From NCBI GenBank assembly GCA_037447655.1, contig JBBHKE010002497.1:86828-150827 (forward strand): 64,000 nucleotides of DNA, given 5' to 3'. This document shows, piece after piece, positions 44,825 to 56,551 of the stretch; within the stretch, counting starts at the first letter, position 1; the number at the start of each line of letters is the position of its first letter. This stretch comes from Zygnema cylindricum (taxonomy: Eukaryota > Streptophyta > Zygnematophyceae > Zygnematales > Zygnemataceae). The position numbers and the translations under genes were made by a program. The notes beneath the pieces are model-generated. The model saw only the letters and a list, made by a program, of their open reading frames with translations. It searched no databases and had not been told where the DNA came from.

Positions 44825-47800
44825 ATGGTTGAAATTCCTCCAGAATCAAAGCGACGCAAGATCCCTCCAGGTACAGAATCGTCTAGAAAGCTTTTTTTTG
44901 TCGTTTTCCCTTTCCTTGTCGTCTTCTCTTCATTCAATTAGGTTTCTTCGATTGAAAATTTATCTGTGCACTAAATGTGTTTACTAGATTTTTAACCTTT
45001 TCCTTCAACTTTCGGCAAAAATAATTAGAGAATACATCGAATTCTCCTCGTATGTTATCAGGAAAAACGATACTGCAATATTTTTTCTTTATATGTTTAT
45101 TTTATTTTTTGTTTGCTGTATTTTTTTTGGTTTTACAGATTTGTCTGGTGGTTTGATGAATCCAATTCTTGAAGATGAAGACGAAGAGATATCGCCAAAA
45201 AGGCCAAAGCTTGGAGAGTTTGAGAGTAGCACTCAAGAATGTATCACTTTTTACCTCGGTATGTAAAAAAACAAAATGTCATTTTTTTTGGTTAAAGAGG
45301 TTGCAAGTTTTTTCCAACCTTGAAAACTGTAAGGTATTTAGGAACCTTAGGTCATTCTACCAATTGTGTGTACTCTAGGAGATTGTTGTAGATTTTGCCA
45401 TTTTAACTTGTTTTGTATGCTCTCCCTCTCCCTCTCCCCTTCCCCTCCTTGTTCCTCTCCCTCTCCCCTCCTCTCTCCTCTAATTGCGTCATTATCATTG
45501 TTAATATAACGTCGAGAGACTTGTATTTGGGAATCAACATGTCATTGATGAGCTTTTTTTTGGCCTCAGGAACCCTCCAATACACCTTACGTCACTATTC
45601 GAGTTATTGAATCTTTACACTTCATTGCAATTATCTTCTTCCATGTGGTACATTGTCGGTCACTCAACTAAATAGTGTTAATAAGACTAATAAATGATTC
45701 TGGGTCAAGAAAAACCATCACTCGAAATAACCTTTAAACTCTAATAGTGATGAAAGGTGTATCTCGAGAATATGCTAAACTCTTATCGTGACTGAACTAC
45801 ACTGGCCATTGCTATTAGTGTGGGCATCCATTTTTTTTTTCCCTCATCACACATTTTCCTGTCTTCAATCATGACATCATGATCGAAAGGGTGATGCCAT
45901 TGCCTTTCGGTTGCTTCCTTAGAAAAGAAAATCCAATGGTTGGCGAATAAAGTTAAAAGACAATTTAGTGGCCGAAAAATGTCTAACGCAGAGTAATGTA
46001 GCCTTCCAAGTTGTTTGTAATTCCCATGGAGGATACAAATCGAGGGGGAGGTATTTCTCAGTTAGTTGGTTGTAACTTGAACCTGAGGTTTATACAAACA
46101 AGAATGTTAAGTAATTCAAGGAAACTCAATTACAAGTTAATTAATGTAGCTAGTTTATCCGCCACACTTTCAGCTTTTTGCTGTTCATGTAACAGTAAAT
46201 TTGCCATATTAGTGTGAATTATGTGGATTTGGAAGTATTTCCAATATTTAAGGGATACCATGAACTCTAGTTTAAATGCAGATGCGCAAATTGTTGTACG
46301 CTGTTGAAAGATTAGCTTGTTACTGTTGTACTAGGCAAACAACATTGGAGTGGTTCACATGATCCATGTTGGACTGTTTTGTGAATTTGTGTATTTTTTC
46401 AATAAAGCATCTGTATTCGTCTGAGATAAATGTTGATGTGATGTGACAGTCCATACAGAAGAAGATATGGAATCCGCTGAAGGCTTTCATCCAGAATACA
46501 CACACCAACATTTTGGAGAGAAAGAGACGATATATGGTTACAAAGATCTTCAGGTGCGTTTTATCTTAATTGGAATTTTTTACTTGCTGTAAGAGCTTGA
46601 GAAAGGAAAGGGTCGTTTGGAGCAATTTTGCCGTTTTTGGACAAAACACGGATGCTTTTCAATTGTTGGTCTAGCTATGTTGTTTTGTAACCTCTGCACC
46701 GGTATTTTTTGATTGAGTGAAGTATTGTGTGGTTCTTATGGAGATTGAGATCTTCTCACCAAATGAATTCTCTTAATTCAATTTGATATGCATAGTAACA
46801 GGTTTCTATGTCAAAAGGTGCAATTATCTGGTTTGTAAAGTAGATACTTATCTGTATCTTTCTTTTCATGTATGAAAAGTGTGGTCATTAGGTGGCAGCA
46901 TTGGTTCCATAATGTGTAGGATTTTTTTCCTCCATGAAAACAATTTCTATCATTTTTTCTTTGTCTAACTGCCCATCTGGTGCACTGCCCATTGCTACTA
47001 GAGTTAGCAAGTTATTATCCTTAACACTTAATGAGAACTAACTACAGTAAATTATGTCTTGCCATGTTGCTTATTGTGGGCCACTTGACTAAATAGTGTT
47101 ATTAACTCTATTTTTCAGATTTTGAGTCAAAGAAATACCCACTCGAATAAGAGTGATTAACTTTAATAGGGATGGGCAGTGTAGTGTTTTACCAGTTATT
47201 CTTTGAGAATTGTCCGAGAAGTTGTTCTAAGCTGATCCGTGAGTGCCATTATTCTGTTTGAAGTTTGAGACCATTAAGGTACTTATGATGTTGTTTTTTT
47301 TTTTTTCAGATTGCCATCTGGATGCATGCTTCGACGTTCTTGACATATATTGACATCTCTTTTTCAGGAAAGGTGCGGTTTAAAAACTCATTGCATTAAA
47401 ATGGTGGTTAGTTTTCTCTATCTGTTGAATCTCACTGCTCATCTTTTCTGATGTTGAACATTTTCTTCAAGTATTTCTGAAGATATCAACATCAATTTCT
47501 TGCTAGTCTGCTGAACACGAATGTGCGTCTGAGCAAAACAGGTACTTGGGACAGCTCCCAGTTTTGACAGTCAATTGTCTTTCCTCAGCTTGTATTGCCC
47601 TTAAATCGTTCAGGAGGAGACAGGATGAAGGAGAGCATTCTTTCCTTACAAGGTTAACGGGCTTGAAGTGCATGTGAACAATGCCAGGTGACGGGTCGGC
47701 GAAAGAAGGCTGATGACATTCTACCTATACTGAAGGTGAACCTTCTCGATATGATTCAAGCTTTTTCCCTTTTGTGCGATTGTGACGAGCTTTAAAACTG

Positions 47801-50800
47801 TTTTCTCTTTTCTCCTTTTTCTTTTTCCTTTATTCTCTTTTCTCTTTTCTTTTTTCTTAATGGAAAGATTGCTTACAAATGGCAATTCTTACTATTTTTT
47901 GCCACAAGTCTTAATATCAATTTCTGTGATTTCCAGGAACACTTCCCGGCAGGGTTCACACAGAACCGGAAAACATTTGTTGAGCAACTTAAAGCTGGTG
48001 GCACTACAAAGGATTTCATGTATGTACGATTTTATGTAGTATCTATATCAGGCCCTAGAACGGGGTTGGGAAAGAAGTGCGTGAAGTCATGGGCTTTTCT
48101 TTTTATCCTGTCACTATCAGCTTGTCTGTTGTTATCAATGTCAGTCTTTATGTTTTGCATTTTAATTTAATGGGTAAGGAAGACAATTGCTGGCTATTCT
48201 TATTTACCATGCTGCCTGGTGGACTGCTCTATAGTTTAATCAGTTTATTAGAAGAAAGTGGTGGTTACGATTAAATGCCGATGAGATGATGTAAAGGTGA
48301 CTCTGATGCGAGACTTTATTTCGAACGATTTTGAATTTTCCACTTGTGGCATTTTTTAAGAAATCGTCAACTGGTAGATGGCAACTTACAGGATTATTTG
48401 CTGGCCAGTACTTGTAGTAGTACAGAAAAATGTACGGAAAAATGTGCAAATTGTACAGTTTGGTGTACAATCACGAGGATTACTGGCCAGTAACGCCAGT
48501 TATAGCATACGTGTATTACGGTATCAGGAAAATAGTAGCATCAGCATGAAGGTCTATCGAGCTCCGACTGCAAGTCTTTCTTTTAGTGGTAGGTTCTTCT
48601 GGAAAAGTAGACCTATTTCCTTGCAAGGCTGGTTTTGTAGTCTAAAGAATCAAGAACTCCTTGGTTGGTGACAGATTATTTGATTTAGTCTGTTCACTTT
48701 TGAAAGGTTGCCATGAACTACACCGTGAATTGCTGTTAGCGTTAATAACTCTAATTTGGTCCCAGGTTATTGTTGGCCCCTGAACATGAATAGTGATAAT
48801 AATACTAATTGTTGTTTTTGAGCGCTAATTCCTTAAGTGGTTTAAAATCGTCCACATTATTTGTAACAAAAATAGAATTATTAACACTAATACAGTCCTA
48901 CCAATTATTTCTGGACTCCACGATTCACGGTGTACATTATTACGCGTGAAGCTTCTTATTATGTCCATTTCACAACTGATGACTCCTGTGTAGGGATCTT
49001 TCTCTGGTGCAGAAAAATACTCCAAGAGAAGGGCCAAGTGATTGACACGTGGCAGAAGGATGGTTCATTGTCGGTAACAAATAACGAGGGAAAACGAGAT
49101 ACACCTCCAGGATCTACCAAATGCGAGGTAATAATAAGTTGCTTATATAATAATTATAATATGACAATATGGCAGTATAATAATTGTACTGATATGTTGC
49201 AACTTTAACTCTTGAAGTTTCATGAGCCTTTCAAGCTCAGAACAAAGCGTCGAGTCGAGTACACTTAGTTTATATTTGTTACGAAAATTCTGGGAATCCT
49301 TCAATGCGCTTGTTAAAACTTATTTGTGAGGTCTAATTCGTATCTATCTTATGTCTGGATGAAGACATTAGTCTCTATGATAAGTCATTGTTCTGCTTCA
49401 TTGCATTTCAGGGGAAAAGGGAGAGGGAGAGAGAGAAGGAGAGGGAGAGGGAGAGGGAGAGGGAGAGAGACGTAAGTTATTTGCATATTTTTGCATGCCA
49501 CGACCAGGTTTTGCATGTGGAGCTCAAAGACAAAACCATCAACAACTGGCATGCTCGACTGCAACCGCTCGTCCCATTTTTTATTGACAGTGGGTAACCT
49601 TACCTCTCATCCTGTTTTTAGCTTTGAAAAGTTTGTTTGGTGGTGCCAAGGTTCAAATACACCATTCTGAATAGTATTGAATAGTTTTTACAGATTGAAA
49701 AACAGGGGAGAGAGAAGAAGGGGGTGAGAAGGAGAAGAGAAGAATGTGAAGAAAGGGAGAATGAGGGGGAGAGGGGGGAAAGGAGAAGGGAGGGGGAGGA
49801 TAGTAGTAAAAGGTCAGCCGTTGCAGCTATTCTCCACCACAAATCAACAAAAACAAAAAAACAAACACTCACTTTTTTATAAAGCATTGATGTTCCACTG
49901 CGTGCATTTGCTTTTTGTGTGTATCACCTATGGTCGACATGTTTTTTTCACCAAGTGCATATTTAAACTTGTCGATCATCTCACGGCACAGCAGCTCGCC
50001 TCCTAATCATGAAAGGATATAAATAAGACAAACGAGTCACTGTCACTTTTTTTTGTGCTTCAGAAACATTTACCGGGTATGTGTATGATGCAAATAATTT
50101 CATAATTTCATGCTTTCTTCATTGATGAAAATAGTTTGGTGCCTGTTGCATCATTGTAATATGCAAAAGACTTCACTGCAATGCTGAACCTTACACCTTA
50201 CATGGCTATTTGAGTTAGTGAGTTATTAACGTGAACACTTTATTAGAATTAATTGTATTAAAACCATGTTTCTCACGTGGCTTATTATGGGACCATTAAC
50301 AAGTTAATGTTATTGTCACTAATCTATGATTTTGGATTAAAAAAACTAAACTCGATTTAGTTTTGTTAACTCTAATACCGATGGACAGTGTGTGTCATGC
50401 GAAACGTTCAGCGAGGAAGTCCTTTGTGGTGTGGCGTTAACATTCAACCTAAATGTAAAACAACCCTATACAGCCTTTAACAAAATCATTGTATATAAAA
50501 TGACAATCTTCAATTACAATAAAGGTTGAATATATGTTGATGACAAGAGTTTTGCTGTGATGCATCTATTCAGCCAACAACGTCATTGTACATAATATGA
50601 AAGCCTTCAATTGCACTAAAGGTTGGATATATGTTGATGCAAGATTTTGGCTGTGATGTTGCGGTAGATGGGCAGCAAATCGACAGTCAGGATCCTTCTT
50701 GGGAGTTGTTTATAGCAGTGGAGCGAGGAGAGGAAGGCGAGGAAGGCAAAACTGAAGCTTTTCGGACGTCCATCGTAGGTTTCTGTATGGTGTATCGATT

Positions 50801-52507
50801 CTATCATCACCCAGAAAACACCCGACTTCGAATTAGCCAGGTATCTTCTGGACTCCACTGCCAGACCTTTCCAACTTCTGGTTGCCATTCCCACTGGGAT
50901 AAAACTTGATTGAAGGTACAATTTTTTTTTGTTGTACAATTTTGCGTTGCAATTTAAGCTGGTTTTCTTTCTCCCTTTGATACAACCCGCTTAAAAGGAA
51001 TCGAACGCTGTTTTATTGACTTTTGAGGCAGGAGTAAATCTGTTGAATTGTTGTTTTACATCCTGTTTTAGCCCCTGCACCTTGCTCGATTCCTTTAGTA
51101 ATATCACAACATTTTAATTCCGATGGTTTGTTTTCAGATGTTCAATCTTTTGCAAAAACCATGTTGATGATATCATCAGCATACTGCAAACCAGATGCAT
51201 TGAAACTTTCTTTCAAATTCTTATTTTGCATGCTGTATTGTTGAGTAGATATTTTGATGGATAAGACCTTTTGAAATCATTTTCTGCAGCTTCATCACTC
51301 TATGTTTTGTGTACATTAAGTCTTGTAAAAGTCTATTTCAAGATCCTTACTTGCTGGTCAGAAGGACTAGGTCGTTTTTTTCGATAAATCGTATTTCTCC
51401 CTGTTCAATATCGCTTGCGTTAGTCAGGCATATTTTGGGGTTTGAGTTTTGTGAAGACGCTATTTGGTTTAACACCGAATGTCTATGAGGTGTGTGATGC
51501 AGGTGGTAGTATTGCCGCCATATCAAGGGGGAGGCCATGGCTTTCACTTGCTTCAAGCTGTGAATTCATTTGCCGTTCGGGAAAAATGTTATGATTTGAC
51601 TGTCGAGGACCCCTCAGACGAGCTCCAACTGATTAGGGAAACAATCGATGTTCTTCGACTCCTCGCCTTTCCACCGGCCGTTGCTGCTGCAAAAGCAGTT
51701 GCGACTGACAAGGGTGAAGGTGGAGTTCTATGTCCAACGGAATTGAACGGAACAGTTCTAAGTGCAAACGCTTCACATGTAGCTGGAAGTCAGTCTCGGG
51801 CTGGAGATGCCCACAAAACTGGGATGCATGAAGAGGTAATGTCAACTGGGGCAAACGGAAGATCTGGGGATCTAAAAACTGGAGATAGTATGGATAGGAG
51901 TGGAGGGGAAAGTATGGGAGACATGAGGAGGGAAGGAGAGGATCTTTCAACAGGATTTGATATAGCGGGAGGTAAACATGGTGCTGAAGTTGGGGTTGTT
52001 CAAAGAAGATGGGGAAGCCTTTCTAATCAACTTTTAAAAACCATCAGAGAAGAACTCAAGATAAACGAAAAACAAATTATGAAATGCTGGGAAGTACTGC
52101 TTCTACTTTCCATCCCGGAAGGTCCACTGGGTGAAGCTCAGAGAAAACAATGGTGTTCTATGGTACGAAGACGACTATATTTCGAAGAGCTTGGAGGCAA
52201 AAACGACGAAGAGGCTGCGAAACATAAACGTATTATAGACATTGACTTCATACACAACGGTATGATAATGTTTTTCATGACAAAAGTGAAAAATACCAAC
52301 ACTAGAAACAACGAAGGTGATGGTGAAGCAGAAATCGGAGGAGAGGATGTGGTCAAAGAGTCTATGTCTGTTGAAGAGAAGAGGGCTGCATTAAAAGAAG
52401 GTTTGAGAAAGTTTTTTGAGGAAAGAATGGCGGAAGTGGACATAATCGTGGAAAAGGTGCGAAGGCACGGTAAAGAGTTGCTTACATCCTTAACGGTTTC
52501 CCAGTGA
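44825..52507 (+). CDS. HAT1: Type B histone acetyltransferase catalytic subunit
   Basis: Exons 44825-44870, 45139-45258, 46450-46553, 47310-47372, 47688-47735, 47937-48019, 49013-49127, 49508-49589, 50668-50840 and 51503-52507 join to 612 residues. Family marks in order are FHPEYTHQHFGEKETIYGYK, NWHARLQPLVPFFID, IDSQDPSW, IVGFCMVYRFYHHPE and RISQVVVLPPYQGGGHG, the acetyl-CoA loop at about 279-291, then LTVEDPSDELQLIRE. HAT1 acetylates new histone H4 at Lys5 and Lys12 before deposition. The protein is longer than the usual 420 or so residues because about 100 Gly/Ser-rich residues are inserted after AFPPAVAAAKAV. Alternatives are a donor at 49074 shortening exon 7, and an in-frame exon 8 start at 49412 that would add an Arg-Glu repeat. 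The short exons 5 and 7 are the least certain. Confidence 0.86.
45418..45482. repeat. CT-rich simple repeat in HAT1 intron 2
   Basis: CTCCCT/CTCCC units on the plus strand, about 65 bp. Confidence 0.85.
46983..47181. mobile_element. About 200-bp MITE-like element in HAT1 intron 3
   Basis: The left end CACTGCCCATTGCTACTAGA and the right end TTTAATAGGGATGGGCAGTG are imperfect inverted repeats. Internal motifs GACTAAATAGTGTTATTAAC and ACTCTA recur near 45665, 50330 and 59815, so several related pieces sit in introns of this window. Confidence 0.5.
48721..48932. mobile_element. 212-bp TA-flanked MITE in HAT1 intron 6
   Basis: The ends CACCGTGAAT and ATTCACGGTG are inverted repeats flanked by TA on both sides (48719-48720, 48933-48934). 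They match the terminal type of the element at 40035-40535 (CACCGCGAATCG), so both belong to one family, here shorter. Confidence 0.7.
49411..49470. repeat. (GAGAGG)n microsatellite at a HAT1 splice acceptor
   Basis: About 60 bp of GAGAGG units directly follow a good acceptor (TTGCATTTCAG) and stay open and in frame with exon 8. See the HAT1 entry. Confidence 0.85.
49690..49805. repeat. GA-rich tract in HAT1 intron 8
   Basis: About 115 bp of purine-rich GAGAAG/GGGAGA on the plus strand. Confidence 0.8.
50487..50662. repeat. Tandem duplication of about 96 bp before HAT1 exon 9
   Basis: CATTGTATATAAAATG...AAAGGTTGAATATATGTTGATG and CATTGTACATAATATG...AAAGGTTGGATATATGTTGATG follow each other, each continuing with TTTTGCTGTGATG or TTTTGGCTGTGATG. 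The second copy contains the branch and acceptor region of exon 9 (acceptor GCGGTAG at 50667). Confidence 0.75.
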
Positions 52508-53079
52508 CGAAGGCCGAAGTAAGTTGGGCTATGATGACACATTGTTTTTCACTCATTGTCTCACGTAAACCGAATGGAGAGCTTCGTGAAGTTTGACTGC
52601 CGTGTGTTTTGTCTTCTTACTGTTGAGGACTTCGCAGATAAACCTTTGCCTTTTGAGGTTCTTACTGACATAGCTGTAAGAGTTGGTGTATTTTTGAGCA
52701 CTGATGGGCAAGTTGCTTGAGCTTGTGTCTATGCATACATAATATGTATATCAAGAAAAAAGGAAAAAAAGGAAAAAAAAAAGGCACATAACAAAATTTT
52801 TGATGATAAGTGGTGGAGCATGTCCAATGTTCTCATTAGCTTGTTTGCGTTTCTGGATTGATTACTCCGATTATTTTCCAGTAACACTAGTAGTCTTGTG
52901 TAAGTAGTTATAAGTTCATTGGATGTGTTCCTGGGTCACTCAACGAATGGATGTAGGAGCTACAGCCAATTATTATAGGCATTCATTCTGGGCATGTAAA
53001 TGCTGAATGCTGATGACCCTGATAGGACGCAATCATAGAAAATATAGGTTTTTGTCTAGTTCCCTTGTAGATTATCCAG
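52508..53079. other. 3' region of HAT1
   Basis: No coding exon is seen. It contains an A-rich stretch (AAAAAAGGAAAAAAAGG, around 52757-52785) and presumably the 3' untranslated region; no canonical AATAAA was pinned. Confidence 0.4.
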
Positions 53080-54300
53080 TTATCGAGTACCTGTGCCGTC
53101 ATTAAATATGGTCGACTACGATTTTTTGAAGTCAATATTGCCGCCCCAATCAACGCTCCAATATCGGATGCAATCCAATGAATTTGAAGCCGGTCGCAAC
53201 ATGAGTCTCAATTCGATTTTGTGGACCAAATATCGAAAGATCCTTTTAACTGGCCCCCAAAAAATATTTTTGGGAGCTTGACAAAATCGGCTCACTATCG
53301 AAACCGCCCCGTACATGTTTGGCCGAGTCTCGATGCTCGAATATACAAGGCAGCCAACGGCCTTGCGATGTGGGACATCTACAATATCTCTTCTGCAAAG
53401 TTTCGAATCTGTAAAGAAGCGTCCAATGTGGTAGAGAGCGGTTTTACGGTAAGCATGGACAATCGTTCTAATACCTCGCAATATAGCCCTTGACTCAACT
53501 TGGCGTTTCCTTTAGTATCGCGAATCACTTCAATCCCAATAATGTAACCCAACCCTAAAAAAACCCTTAAAGAGTCATCTAAAGCAACAGTTGAATTTGT
53601 TGATTCCCTCCAACGTGTCACACGCCATTAAAAAGTCATACACGTAGACTGAAAATATTATTTGGTCCACTCCTTCCCTTTTCGCGGAAACTCCACAATC
53701 TGATGTAGTCCGTGCAAAACCAAAATCCAACAGTAATTTGTAAAGATATAGGTACTAGGTGCATGACCCTGCTTCTCTCCATAAAGAGACTTTTGAAGAC
53801 GCCATGTTGTACCTTACAATTTAGACACGCCTTCTAATACCTTCATGTATACCTCCTCTTTCAATCCTCCTTAAAAAAATGTTGTTTCCATGTCCATTTG
53901 GTGGACGCGCTTCTTCCCCGGCGCAACGATGGCAGCCATAATCAAAAAAAGAGTAAAATTCTCCAAGGGGAGCGTAAGTCCTCGTGTAGTCAATTTTTTC
54001 ATCTTTTTGGGAGCCTTTACATGCCGACCATGCCTTGTATTTTATGACCTGACGTTATCGTCGGTTCTGGTTTTGAATACCCACTTTGCATCGATCACTT
54101 TCTTCCCCTTTGATAGCTTCACCTCCTCGAATATTATACTTTCAACGATAGATTTGTACTCCTTTCCCTAAGACGGTGCCCACTTTAACTCCAAATCGAC
54201 CAACCGCCTCCCTTCACCGCAAGATCGAGGGTTGCCGCTTAAATTTTCGCACACTTATTGATATCGGAGGAATTCGGTTCCGTAGCACTCGAGATGAAAT
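53080..54300 (-). pseudogene. Decayed Ty1/copia reverse transcriptase
   Basis: Reading the minus strand from 54300 down, pieces in shifting frames follow the order of a copia RT domain: a KVIDAKWVFKTRTDD-like piece, VHQMDMETTFFKGGLKEEVY, KSLYGEKQG, VYVYDFLMA where YVDD should be, LGLGYIIGIEVIRDTKG, and HRKAVGCLVYSSIETRPNMY with KRIFRYLV. Several frameshifts and stops, and the loss of the aspartate pair, show that it is dead. The copy ends near 53100 and no LTR is seen nearby. Copia elements are common in plants and algae. Confidence 0.8.
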
Positions 54301-56551
54301 AATATGAGCTAGACACGTCTCATCCTTGCAGAGCCTTTTTGACTTCTTTCCCTTCGTAATTCGTGTACTCCCATAAATGACCTTCTTTTCCTCTACTTTT
54401 TGTTCGTCTTCTTTAATACTCGATTTTGAGCTTCAAGATTTTTGAGGAGACGCTCAAGAATTTAATGTTACGATACTCCGAATGCTAATGTCGCCTTTTT
54501 TGGATCCACCCTTGATTTCCAATTTCTCCTTTTTTAATGTGAAAATATGATTTCTGGTCTAATTCTGAATTTGCAATGTCCCAAAAATTGGAGGTTTCAT
54601 TCTTTATATGGAAATCCTCTTTCGTACAGCGCCGTACCAGAAAAAAGAAAATGTCGGAAAAACAAGCCTATTGAATGAGGGATTTGATTCTCCACGTTTA
54701 TGGGCGTAAACGTGGACCGTCGGATGCATAATCGGATACTCCATCGTATGACACTTTCAGTTCGCAACAAGTGACCCGGAGTAGGTCAATTCTTAGCGCC
54801 TGAACGAATAACATCGTGCCTCGTGGAAAAGTAAACAAATATCCACGACGACCGCACGACCAGGTGAGTACACGTCGCGTATGACATGTGCCTTCCGCCA
54901 AGGAGGATGCGAGGCCACCGGAAGACGCAAAAAAATATTTGACGGAGGATATTATTTCACGCGTCTGTTGCCATCCACTAACCATTCTGACATTTTCGTA
55001 CGCTCTTACAAATCTTAAGTTTCATCCGCTCGTACATATTTTATTCAATACGTCGTACGAGTCACTTTTTACCTTCGCTGGTACGAATAGGTGGTCACAA
55101 TTTGCTGTCACAGATTCATTGAAGATTTTCAAAATCGTATTCATCTATTACGTTGACCAATCAAGTTTCGCCACGAAAAAACAATGTCGGTTACTGACCC
55201 GACACAATGGAACGATGGCTTTAGTAGACGAATTTTGGACGTTTACAGAGACCGCCTAATGGAACAACGCTCTTAGTTCCCTTTCGCGCTTTAGGAGACA
55301 AAAATGTCGGGCCTTTTCCGTGACGCAAATTTCCCCTTTCTTGTCGATGTCTCCTAGCGGCATTCAAGCGTGCGAAGCGACCACACGCGTTCAATCTACT
55401 CTAACGTTTCTATGACGTGTCGCCCCAATTGTTCTCTGACAACGGATTGCGTCAGCCTAAACATCATAGCCCATTAGAAAACGTAAGAAACCTCGACACG
55501 TGTGATTTTTATAGTGACGCTATGTTAAAAAAAACCCTAAAAACAAAAACGTAAAGATTACCGACGACATCTTGGTTTGGACGCCTTACACGCTCCTCAA
55601 TTTCATTGGCGCACTATTTTTGTTCGTCAGAAGTCCCCCAACCGTAGCCAAGCGGCCGAACGGAGAACTACAGTACTGTACGGAATAAGTCTGATATCAC
55701 ACGTGTGAGCACAGGTCCGCTAATTTTTTACCTCGTGACAGCCACACGGCTAGCTCGCCGTACAAGAGCTCACACAGAATTAACTTCCTGGGCTATTACC
55801 TCTACTAGAAAAGAACAAAAGGGAATATGCTTCACATTGCAAAGAGAGGATAAACTTAATCATTTGTTGGGAAATAAATTTTGGCATTTTGTACCTGCAG
55901 TTAAACCGTCCCTAGAAAATTACAAATAGTACATATGCTTTCCGACAAGTATCAACTAGGATTTTCTCGTTGGATATACCACACGGTTTATTATTTTGGC
56001 TTTTCTGCCCCTGGGTAGCACCTTCCGTACTATATGATAAAGAGCGAATATGCCAGGTTGTACATAACGTTTTCGCCGGATATACTTCTGGGATAATCTA
56101 GCTACGTGGCGCTTTCGTAACGGGTGATTTGTAAAATCATTCCTCTTGTCCAAACCTCAAATTGTCCACCGACAAAGACAGTGTACGACAAGTAGATTCA
56201 AAAAGGACAAGTGTCCACCTAACCCGACCCTACAGCGCAGCCCTCCACTGGTGCGTCGAAACATTCTACCACGTCACAATCGATTCGTAACTGTTCACTG
56301 TACGGATATGTACGAATGAATACAAACTCCTTTGCCGAACTTCCCTTGTCCCATACCATCTCGATTCGAGATTCTCTCCTCCACCTTCCCACCTTCACTC
56401 CATATAGTACAAGCTTCCTCATGGTATAACTTTCCTCCCACTCTTAGGAAGCTCTCAACCCTCTCTAGGGAAATTTTTTCCCAACAAAGGGAAAGACAGT
56501 AAAAAGACAAGGGAAAGACACAATTATTGTAATTCCCCCCAAAAAAAAACC
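54301..56551. other. Intergenic region upstream of the PAN-nucleotidase gene
   Basis: The part to about 54600 may be more of the copia relic. Beyond it, CGTACxxT-rich sequence typical of the window's dispersed repeats continues to about 55700. Frames are short and unsupported. The last few hundred bases should hold the promoter of the gene that starts at 56552. Confidence 0.4.
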
